A program made the translations under genes and the position numbers. Source: Thiodiazotropha sp040506275 (GTDB taxonomy: Bacteria; Pseudomonadota; Gammaproteobacteria; Chromatiales; Chromatiaceae). Taken from it: 64,000 nt of DNA. How positions within the stretch are numbered: the stretch's first letter is position 1; every line of letters begins with the position of its first letter. The notes under the pieces are model-generated. The model was not told the DNA's origin, ran no database searches, and was given only the letters and a program-made list of their open reading frames with translations. Of this stretch, positions 57,592 through 64,000 are shown in pieces. Location of the stretch: assembly GCA_040506275.1 (NCBI GenBank), contig JBEVXD010000011.1, positions 107,273 to 171,272 of the forward strand, written 5' to 3'.

Positions 57592-59274
57592 CTAGTGTAT
57601 TACCACAGCTTCCGAGGTCTCAGTTGTCTCCGTCACTCTCACCAATGATCCACTGGTCGAGGCATTGAGATAGAAGATATCATCCTGTGATGTATCAGCG
57701 GGGGGAGTGGAATTCGGAGTTAGGTCAAACGATGCTTCACACAACAGATCTTCCTGCATATTCGTGTAGCAATGAAAACGATTTATATCCTGCAGGTCGG
57801 GAAGCGCTCCGAGATCGATTAGTTCATTTCCAGTTGCTCCATCGAATCCCCGAAGTGACATCCCTACGATTTCACGATTTGTTATCTCGCCAAGAATAGC
57901 CTTATTATTCGGCCAAAGATTATGAGTGTTTTCCCCTAAGTGGTATCTCTGTGACTTTGTAAAACCCACCCACATAGCATCACGTGCTTCGAACTGCACA
58001 TTTCCGTCTTCATCCATTATCCCGGCATGAAGGGGAATAAATCTAAATTCACTGGAAATGTGCTGCTCATAGAAATAGTAATAGATTAAATTCTGATGAG
58101 TAAAAAATAGTGCCCTGTCTCCGTCATCGATAGTAGCCAGGGTAATTGGCACACCACCCATCTTATCCACAGCCTTGATCTCTGCATCGTTTCCTGTTCC
58201 TGAAGATTTGGAGTAGATCAACCTGTTCTCCGTTAAAGAAATACCTATAATGAACAGAGAAGCATCCTCTACCTCTTCTGCGATCACTGTAGCTGTTGAA
58301 CTACCATCGATTGGTGCCCGATAGAACTTGTTTGAATTCATGATATAGATGTAGCTTTCATCAACACCATAATTGCTGAATACCTCATTCTCTGGTGGGG
58401 TGAAGATCGAATTCGAAAGGCTATTGGTGATGCCATTGTAGACAAATATCTGCCCATCAATTTCAAGCAGATAACTATTTCGTCCCAGCCCGAATACCAT
58501 CCATGCCGAAGATTCCGCTTCAACCAAAGCGCTACCACAATTTAAAAAGTTCTCATCACATCTTCGCAGACTGCCCCTATCATTCACCAGCCACCCGCTG
58601 AGTGAGGCATCACTGTCGAGATTAGTTAACGATGCCAGTGGGTAAATCGCATCGATGGGGGTATCGGAAGCGGTCATACCCAGTCGGATCATCTTCCAGG
58701 TGTTGTCCTCGCTCGTTAAGCAGTCTCCATCTGTCCCAGGAAGATGGTAAACCAATTGCGAATTATTGATATCAGAGAAGTCTTCAGCGTGGTGAAAACC
58801 ACCATCAAAACCTGAACGACAGATCCGGTGAGCTTCAGTCTCGCTAGAGAGCTGCTCAGGTGTCAAATCATCGCTCTTTCGAGCGCTCACTTTATAGAAA
58901 TTGCCATCAGTCTTGATATATACCAAGCTATCCGGTGTAAAATCTGAAACAGTAGTGGTGCTGCTTTCGTAGTTACCCTGAGCAAAACTACAAAGATCCA
59001 GACCAATACCATCACCACATCCAACAATGTCATTCCCAGTCTCAACTGGAATTGATGAACCGGGTTTGTCTGGGTCTATTGCGATCAGGTTACCCTCATC
59101 AACAAAACCGCTGGTGTATAGAAGATAGCGTCCGGAATCTTCTGTATTATCGTCCGTATTAGACGTATTACTGACGCTACTGTCACAAGCTGACAACAGT
59201 AGCAAAATCAGTAGAGAAGGTATGTTGAACTTGAAGAAAAAGGCGAGATTCCGCCATTTAGAAACAGTATTCAT
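57592..59274 (-). CDS. unknown lipoprotein of 560 residues
   Basis: Outer-membrane or periplasmic lipoprotein with lipobox LLSAC (Cys30) after a hydrophobic signal (LLILLLLSAC), then a low-complexity serine/asparagine/aspartate linker. The remaining ~520 residues are rich in short beta strands with repeated blocks such as LLYTSGFVDEGNLIAIDPD, DLCSFAQGNYESS and DESYIYIMNSNKFYRAPIDG, which could be a beta-propeller, but no repeat unit is clear. Ten or so cysteines are spread over the mature part. I do not recognise the family. It is a single gene, ~190 bases from the next. Confidence 0.7.
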   Translation of the reverse strand: MNTVSKWRNLAFFFKFNIPSLLILLLLSACDSSVSNTSNTDDNTEDSGRYLLYTSGFVDEGNLIAIDPDKPGSSIPVETGNDIVGCGDGIGLDLCSFAQGNYESSTTTVSDFTPDSLVYIKTDGNFYKVSARKSDDLTPEQLSSETEAHRICRSGFDGGFHHAEDFSDINNSQLVYHLPGTDGDCLTSEDNTWKMIRLGMTASDTPIDAIYPLASLTNLDSDASLSGWLVNDRGSLRRCDENFLNCGSALVEAESSAWMVFGLGRNSYLLEIDGQIFVYNGITNSLSNSIFTPPENEVFSNYGVDESYIYIMNSNKFYRAPIDGSSTATVIAEEVEDASLFIIGISLTENRLIYSKSSGTGNDAEIKAVDKMGGVPITLATIDDGDRALFFTHQNLIYYYFYEQHISSEFRFIPLHAGIMDEDGNVQFEARDAMWVGFTKSQRYHLGENTHNLWPNNKAILGEITNREIVGMSLRGFDGATGNELIDLGALPDLQDINRFHCYTNMQEDLLCEASFDLTPNSTPPADTSQDDIFYLNASTSGSLVRVTETTETSEAVVIH

Positions 59275-59468
59275 ATATAATCCCTTATTAAATTTTTCCC
59301 TATTTACCTATGTCGCGTTCAACTAACCAGGCAAAATTATGAGTTAGCGCAACGTCACATAGACTATCACTTTTAGGTCGAATCGAAAATCGATCTTGAC
59401 TGATCTGAAATGCCGATACCTAACTTAAAACAGGCAGTCAATAACAGAGAAAGATAATTGAACAAGCA

Positions 59469-60341
59469 TCAGGGGGTAACCCAAAAAGCCACATCCTGAC
59501 TTTTCAAGAAAGCTTCCCCATCCTCTCCCTGAAGCAGAGCCAGAGTCGCCAGTAAGCCGGCCTCGGTACAAGTGCTGCCCGCAACAGTTACAGAGCGAAG
59601 CGCGCCTTCAACAGGCCATCCGGTTTTCGGATTGAGCACATGCCCATAGCGTCGGCCATTATTGAGAATAAAGCGGCGGGCATCTCCACTGGTGGCAAGT
59701 GCGCCTTGTTTTATTTTCAGCAGTCCCGTAGCAGTCTCCAGTTGACTGGGATTTTCGATTCCGATGGACCATGGTTTGCCACCCTTCCGTTGACCCTTTG
59801 CATGAATATCACCACCATAGTTGACCAGAATGGCACCACTTGTCTCGCGCTGAAGAAGCAGCAATGAGCGATCGACCGCATACTCTTTACCGATGCCACC
59901 AAAGTCGATCTCCATACCATCCGGGAGCGTAATAAAGGGTCTGGACCAGTTGACCTTATGCCAGCCCACACAAGCAAGCAGATCATCGACATCCTGTTTG
60001 TCAGGCAGTTTGGATCCACCATTAAACCGCCAGACCCGCCTCAAAACCCCGGATGTAATATCGAACAGACCCTCACTAAGCTCCCAGCACTGTTGTGCAA
60101 AATCGAGCAGGTGAGCAATTTCATCATCAACTTTAACAGGCCGGCCTCGACTGTTGTTGATTTGATGTACGATATTGTTATCGCAGTATCGGCTAAACTT
60201 TGATTCAATGCGCCAAGCTTCAGCCGAGGCGATATCGAGCAATCTTTTTGCCAGAGTTTCATCTTCAACTTCCATGAAGATCTCACAAGGACTGGCCATG
60301 GCTTCAAAGGAACCGAGCCAATACCCCGCTTCAGCTTTCAA
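59469..60341 (-). CDS. apbE: FAD:protein FMN transferase (ApbE family) with unusual 5' end
   Basis: Flavin transferase that links FMN covalently to threonine of a target protein. Its motifs are present: MASPCEIFMEV near the start, DFGGIGKEYAVD, NYGGDIHAKGQR, TSGDARRFILNNGRRYGHVLNPKTGWP and TCTEAGLLATLAL. The 290-residue form starts at a TTG at 60341 with no signal peptide or lipobox, whereas Gram-negative ApbE is normally exported. Upstream in frame the sequence stays open through the repeat at 60385-60424 and lacks any ATG. Probably the natural 5' end was lost; if it acts in the periplasm it would need a start I cannot see. The genes before it (DUF3570, DUF4266, TlpA) form the usual cluster. 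Confidence 0.85.
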   Translation of the reverse strand: MKAEAGYWLGSFEAMASPCEIFMEVEDETLAKRLLDIASAEAWRIESKFSRYCDNNIVHQINNSRGRPVKVDDEIAHLLDFAQQCWELSEGLFDITSGVLRRVWRFNGGSKLPDKQDVDDLLACVGWHKVNWSRPFITLPDGMEIDFGGIGKEYAVDRSLLLLQRETSGAILVNYGGDIHAKGQRKGGKPWSIGIENPSQLETATGLLKIKQGALATSGDARRFILNNGRRYGHVLNPKTGWPVEGALRSVTVAGSTCTEAGLLATLALLQGEDGEAFLKSQDVAFWVTP

Positions 60342-60384
60342 TTCAACCAGACGATCGATGTCTCTCTCCGCACAATCAATGCCA

Positions 60385-60424
60385 TTATTAACCCCGCACC
60401 TTCCTATTAAGGTGCGGGTTATAA
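60385..60424. repeat. compact palindrome made of two MITE-end repeats
   Basis: AACCCCGCACCTT (60390-60402) and AAGGTGCGGGTT (60409-60420) form a hairpin with loop CCTATT. The sequence equals both ends of the 50445-50653 element joined with almost no interior (GTTATTAACCC..., CCTATTAAGGTGC...GGGTTA). It lies exactly between the stop of DUF3570 and the start of apbE. Confidence 0.7.
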
Positions 60425-60433
60425 ACTCGGCGA

Positions 60434-61723
60434 TTAAAAATTGTAGCTTAGCTGAAAAATTATCGCTTCAACATCAGGATATAGATCCACATCATTCAGA
60501 ATGCCCGGAAGCTCTCCTTCAGTATTGTCATTACTTTGCAGATAGTATTCCAGACGTAAACTCAACTCCTGTTCGTTTGCAAAGGCCACACCATACTTCA
60601 CCCCGACAGTGAACCCATTCAGGTCCCCCAGACGATAATCAGCCGAAGCGTGATCGGGTAGCGCCTCACTTTCATTTAGGAAACGGTGGTAAAAATCTGC
60701 CTCGCTTTGATCGTAGTATCTGATATGTGGCTCAAAATAGCTTTGGCGACTCAGCTTCCAACGATATCGTAAATCAACCGTGTGAGAGGTAATACCCCAA
60801 TCATCCCAGAAATAACGGTAGGAGATATCTACAACATCAGAGTTAAAATGGTGCTTGGCCTGCCAGAACAGACTCTGTTTATTACGGGAATCAGGGCGAT
60901 TTTCGTATAGATATTCAACAGGTCGGCCCTCATTGTCTACCACACTGACAATCTTAAAAGGATCTGTGAGATAGCCATTCACATCACTGAAAGAATAGCT
61001 CAGCTGCATGACAGTATTCTTGTCGATTACCTGAGTCGCGCCAAACACCAGATCTACGGTGTCCTTTGTATCTTCCCCATCACCCCGGGTGGCATTAAAT
61101 TCATCTCTGTAATCATCTTGTCCTGTATTGATAGCCATTGTGGATAAAGCTATCGGTATATCACCTTCGGGACTGACCGTATCATAGGCTAATGAAAGTC
61201 CTGCACTCAGTGTTGTATTGCTTTTATTAAAATCCCTGGAAAGATTTCCATTGGCACTCAATGAGGTGTAGTCATACTCTGTGGAGAAGTTAACACCAAA
61301 ACCCGTTTTGTAGTCCCGATTGATGGCCTGCTCCCATTGCGTACTAAGCGCAATTCGAGTGTCTTTGAAAGTATCATCCAACGGCGTCTCTTCTGAAGAG
61401 GCGGTATAGGCACCCTTGCCAGATGGACGGGTAAAGGTTTGTGGCTGATCGCTGGGTGTTGCACCATTGGCGGAAGCGCCAGTCAAGACATCGAAAACAA
61501 GTTTCAGGTTAAGAAATTTCTCATCTCCGAAATCCCGTTTGGCTGAAATCACTGGCTCCACAACATCGACACGATCTACTTCTGAATAGAACAGCACTGC
61601 ACTATCGAATGCCCAATCACCCTCCTCTGCAATGGCAGAGGCTGAATCAACACCCAGCAGTGTACAGGTAGCGGCGGTCAGGGCGTGCTTTATTTTTTTA
61701 TGTTTTTTTAGTTGCACCCGCAA
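60434..61723 (-). CDS. DUF3570 domain outer-membrane-like protein
   Basis: A 429-residue protein with a signal peptide (ending SASAIA) and a body of alternating beta-strand segments ending in aromatic residues (IIFQLSYNF at the C-terminus, the typical beta-barrel ending). Features of DUF3570 include GDWAFDSAVLFYSEVDRVDVVEPVI at the start and LNLKLVFDVLTGASANGATPSDQPQTF. A beta-barrel in the outer membrane is inferred. It overlaps the DUF4266 gene by 16 bases and lies ~90 bases before apbE. Confidence 0.88.
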   Translation of the reverse strand: MRVQLKKHKKIKHALTAATCTLLGVDSASAIAEEGDWAFDSAVLFYSEVDRVDVVEPVISAKRDFGDEKFLNLKLVFDVLTGASANGATPSDQPQTFTRPSGKGAYTASSEETPLDDTFKDTRIALSTQWEQAINRDYKTGFGVNFSTEYDYTSLSANGNLSRDFNKSNTTLSAGLSLAYDTVSPEGDIPIALSTMAINTGQDDYRDEFNATRGDGEDTKDTVDLVFGATQVIDKNTVMQLSYSFSDVNGYLTDPFKIVSVVDNEGRPVEYLYENRPDSRNKQSLFWQAKHHFNSDVVDISYRYFWDDWGITSHTVDLRYRWKLSRQSYFEPHIRYYDQSEADFYHRFLNESEALPDHASADYRLGDLNGFTVGVKYGVAFANEQELSLRLEYYLQSNDNTEGELPGILNDVDLYPDVEAIIFQLSYNF

Positions 61724-61929
61724 CCTCCTCCTGCAAAACCACGTCCACCACTAGATCCCTCTCTACTGAAATAGATATGGTCATCAAGAGCAGAGCTGAC
61801 AGGGTCCGAAATCAGTTGCATCTCCGGTTTAGCAAGAGTATTTCGCTCCCAGGGTTCTACGCCCAGGCTGCTACAACCAGTAAGCAATAGAACGACCGGA
61901 AGAGAACACAAGGTCATCTTCAGTTCCAT
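61708..61929 (-). CDS. DUF4266 small lipoprotein with GGGCGCN C-terminus
   Basis: A 73-residue lipoprotein. I place the start at the ATG at 61929 (MELKMTLCSL), with AAGGAG upstream; the longer open frame to 62097 has no ribosome site. Lipobox LLTGC (Cys19). The mature part is WERNTLAKPEMQL, then ISDPVSSALDDHIYFSREGSSGGRGFAGGGCGCN. The glycine-rich tail with two cysteines separated by one residue is the family mark. It overlaps DUF3570 by 16 bases. The two cysteines could bind metal or form an unusual disulfide; the function is unknown. Confidence 0.88.
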   Translation of the reverse strand: MELKMTLCSLPVVLLLTGCSSLGVEPWERNTLAKPEMQLISDPVSSALDDHIYFSREGSSGGRGFAGGGCGCN

Positions 61930-62187
61930 ATAGAGAATTCTCCTTTCACGCATTGGAAATAGCTGAGGTGCACCATAGTGACAAACATTTATTAAATGAA
62001 CCTTAATCTGATCTGATTGAGGCAAGATGAAATCTACATTTCTCTCAAGAACAAAATAATAAAGGGCAAGTTGTGCGTAGCTAAAGTATCGTAACAACTC
62101 TCTGCCGAGTACGAATTATGCAAAACTAATGAGTAACCGCTGATCAATGCATATATCAATTCGTAACGGCTGAATGGTGGTAAAAAC

Positions 62188-62670
62188 CTATTGCTTTAGA
62201 GCCTGCTTGATCTCTGATTCACGCATCTCAGTTTCCGATTCAAAAAAACCGACATGGCTTTTGATGACTCGACCCTCTCTGTCAATGAGATAGGAGGCCG
62301 GCATTCCCTGAAGATCATACTCTTTTGCCAACTCTCCTTCAGGATCATAGGCAATAGTAAAATCAGCAGGCACCTTGTTTAGAAAAAGATCTGCCTGCGA
62401 AAGATCTTCATCAATATTAATACCAACAACCTCAAACCCCAGAGCTTGATACTTCTGCTGCATCCTGTTCAACCACGGAAACGCTGTTCGGCAAGGCGCA
62501 CACCAGGAGGCCCAAAAGTCGACCAACACCACTTTACCCCGGTAATCCTCCAGACTGAATGCTTTGTCACTCTGCTCAGCGGATCGACCAGGCCCTGATC
62601 CAACATCTCCAGCATTGAGTACCATAGGAAAAAGCAGAACTGCACATATGATTAAAACTCTATTCCACAT
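62188..62670 (-). CDS. TlpA-like periplasmic thioredoxin
   Basis: Periplasmic disulfide reductase of the TlpA/ResA family. I use the ATG at 62670 (MWNRVLIICAVLLFPMVLNA), which has GGAG upstream, over an ATG 11 codons earlier. The active site is WASWCAPCR (residues ~53-61). VVGINIDEDLSQADLFLNKVPADF and DLQGMPASYLIDREGRVIKSHVGF carry the cis-proline region of the fold. It starts the cluster (258 bases before DUF4266). It may keep the CGC tail of DUF4266 reduced; this is inference. Confidence 0.9.
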   Translation of the reverse strand: MWNRVLIICAVLLFPMVLNAGDVGSGPGRSAEQSDKAFSLEDYRGKVVLVDFWASWCAPCRTAFPWLNRMQQKYQALGFEVVGINIDEDLSQADLFLNKVPADFTIAYDPEGELAKEYDLQGMPASYLIDREGRVIKSHVGFFESETEMRESEIKQALKQ

Positions 62671-62986
62671 AAAAATTCTCCACTCTCGCGCCCTTCTCAT
62701 CACAACTCATCGAATAGCGCCATTGTACTCGAATTGACTACCTGTTCGACCCAAGCTGAAAAACAAGTTCAGAATATATAGTTCAGCCTTGTCAGGGAAT
62801 TCTCTGTTATCTAATAAAAACTTTAAATCAAGCACCAGCAATCATAGATTACATCACGCTATAACAGAGACTACTTTCGGTAGTAGGAGTGAATGATAAC
62901 GCTGCAGGGCGAAAAATAGCCTCAGTCCTTTTGGTTACACCTATTTTTCTCGTGCATTTTGATATTTTAGACGCTTTGCTAACCGG
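62671..62986. other. intergenic stretch downstream of the integrase
   Basis: No gene is visible. A small hairpin (CTACTTTCGGTAGTAG near 62869) is present. I looked for integron core sites (GTTRRRY / RYYYAAC) here and saw no convincing pair. This would be the downstream side of the integrase gene, where no cassettes are expected in the usual orientation. Confidence 0.45.
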
Positions 62987-63967
62987 TCATCCTGGTAAGT
63001 TCAGATCACTAAGCGGACTCCTGACACCGAAAGCGCCACGTTTCAACACGTGGGTATAGATTTCCGTGATCTTTACATCAGCATGTCCCAATTGCTCTTG
63101 AACCGTTCTGATATCAGCCCCAGATTCCAGCAGATGTGTCGCAAAAGAGTGGCGTAGCGTATGGCTCGTGACCTGTTTACCTATTTCGGCCCGTTCTGCT
63201 GCTGTTTTAATCGATCGATTGACTCCCGACTCATCAATATGGTGTCGACGCAAATTTCTGGTACCGGGCTGAAAGCTTAACTTAGCTGAGGGAAATAGAT
63301 ATTGCCAGCCCAATGAAAGACTCGCCTTCGGGTATTTTCTACCCAGCGCATCTGGCATATAGACACCTGCATATTGTCTGTTTTGCAGATCCTCATCCAA
63401 CAGCACCCCAACCCTTTCGATCTGACTTTTCAACATCGGCACCAGTTCGGGTGCAAGGGTTGTCAATCGATGTTTGAATCCTTTTCCGTTCCAGACCTGA
63501 ATTTGCAAGTGATCGAAGTCAATATCCTTTACCCTGAGCCTGACCGCTTCAATTCTGCGAAGCCCAGAGCCATATAGCAATGAAGCAACCAGCCTTTGTG
63601 TACCCTGTAAAAGAGGCATCAAAGAAGCGACTTCCTGACGAGTCAGGACAGTTGGAATTTTGGGCTGTTTACGCACACGCCTGAACTGACTGACATCACC
63701 CAAAGGCTTATCGAGGAATTTATTATATAGAAAGGCCAACGCATTCAGTGCAATTTTCTGGGTTGCGATGGCTACACTGCGATCCTTTGCCAGATGAGTG
63801 AGGAACTGCTCAACCTCGGAATCGTGCATCTCATCCGGGTGCCTTTTTTTATGGTGGACAATAAAGTACTTGATCCAATAGGTGTATGAATCAATGGTTC
63901 TTCTACTGTACCGCCGTACAGTCATATAGTCGGTGATGGATGCAAGAAACGGTGATGATTTAGACAT
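62987..63967 (-). CDS. intI: integron integrase (IntI-type tyrosine recombinase)
   Basis: Site-specific recombinase of 326 residues. The ATG at 63967 has AAGGGA nine bases upstream; a GTG two codons earlier is the alternative. Catalytic residues (numbered from the GTG) are Arg139 in YGSGLRRIEAVRLR, Lys in GKGFKHR, His271-x-x-Arg274 (SHTLRHSFATHLLESG), His297 and Tyr306 (IYTHVLKRG). Between residues ~205 and 250 is an insertion GRKYPKASLSLGWQYLFPS followed by RNLRRHHIDESGVNRSIK; this extra patch is specific to IntI and absent from XerC and XerD. It distinguishes the gene from xerC at 45190. In standard integrons attI and cassettes lie upstream of intI, which here is beyond 64000. Confidence 0.9.
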   Translation of the reverse strand: MSKSSPFLASITDYMTVRRYSRRTIDSYTYWIKYFIVHHKKRHPDEMHDSEVEQFLTHLAKDRSVAIATQKIALNALAFLYNKFLDKPLGDVSQFRRVRKQPKIPTVLTRQEVASLMPLLQGTQRLVASLLYGSGLRRIEAVRLRVKDIDFDHLQIQVWNGKGFKHRLTTLAPELVPMLKSQIERVGVLLDEDLQNRQYAGVYMPDALGRKYPKASLSLGWQYLFPSAKLSFQPGTRNLRRHHIDESGVNRSIKTAAERAEIGKQVTSHTLRHSFATHLLESGADIRTVQEQLGHADVKITEIYTHVLKRGAFGVRSPLSDLNLPG

Positions 63968-64000
63968 GTCCACGATTCCCTTCGTAGCAGTTGGAATAAA

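Noticed and set aside
61930..62097. N-terminal extension of the DUF4266 lipoprotein
   Set aside because: It would place 56 residues before the lipobox. The ATG at 61929 has an AAGGAG ribosome site and gives a normal lipoprotein signal.
62987..63967. XerD or phage integrase
   Set aside because: The insert with KYPKAS..WQYLFPS and RRHHIDES is the IntI-specific patch and is missing in XerC/XerD and in usual phage integrases.
1..64000. rRNA, tRNA genes or a replication origin
   Set aside because: No cloverleaf with the TTCRANY arm, rRNA sequence or DnaA-box cluster was noticed on reading both strands; a covariance search would settle it.

Overview
The window looks like chromosomal DNA of a free-living or symbiotic gammaproteobacterium. 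This rests on gene content and order: class I adenylate cyclase, lptM-dapF-DUF484-xerC, hslV-hslU-DUF971-ubiE-ubiJ-ubiB, and a type II secretion operon. Several C-terminal envelope sorting signals (PEP-CTERM, VPLPA-type, IPTL-type), exosortase H and many PAS/c-di-GMP proteins would fit an aquatic or sediment lineage such as the sulfur-oxidising Chromatiales relatives. That placement is inference; no rRNA or tRNA gene was seen.

Layout. 0-1 kb: a PEP-CTERM secreted protein behind a candidate sigma-54 promoter, closed by a strong terminator. 1.1-8.7 kb (minus strand): cyaA, a PAS protein with a degenerate GGDEF domain, a DUF2939 protein, an RRM RNA-binding protein and the ABC-F ATPase yheS. 8.7-16.8 kb (minus): a compact type II secretion operon running gspE-F-G-H-I-J-K-L-M and a short GspC-like gene, translationally adjacent to yheS; the secretin gspD and the prepilin peptidase are absent. 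17-20.3 kb: a VPLPA-type sorted protein, a WbpM-like sugar nucleotide dehydratase and an EAL-domain remnant. 20.3-28 kb: signalling block with a PAS-MCP, a PAS / CZB-MCP / PAS operon that mirrors Campylobacter CetC-CetA-CetB, and a large PAS-GAF-GGDEF-EAL protein. 28-35.5 kb: exosortase H, its associated membrane protein, and divergently a ~1946-residue secreted protein made of 14 DUF11-like repeats ending in an IPTL-type sorting signal, so sorting enzyme and likely substrate lie side by side.

36.9-43.3 kb: an AT-rich surface-glycan island (FrhB-like protein, pyruvyl transferase, flippase-like membrane protein, two GT-C-like membrane proteins), probably acquired. 43.5-46.1 kb: the conserved lptM-dapF-DUF484-xerC block, with lptM only 42 codons. 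46.4-50.4 kb (minus): MMPL/RND exporter with a LolA-like partner. 50.8-57.3 kb: hslVU, DUF971, ubiE-ubiJ-ubiB and a zinc-ribbon protein. 57.6-62.7 kb (minus): an unknown lipoprotein, then tlpA / DUF4266 / DUF3570 / apbE, an uncharacterised envelope redox-type cluster. The right edge carries an integron-type integrase whose attI and cassettes, if present, would lie beyond the window.

The intergenic spaces hold several families of dispersed palindromic repeats (GGTGGGGC..GCCCCACC / GGTGCGGC..GCCGCACC types, a MITE-like element upstream of hslV whose ends recur at three other sites, and a GTAGGTTGGATAAGCGC-type inverted repeat). One of these sits directly upstream of apbE and appears to have replaced its normal 5' end.
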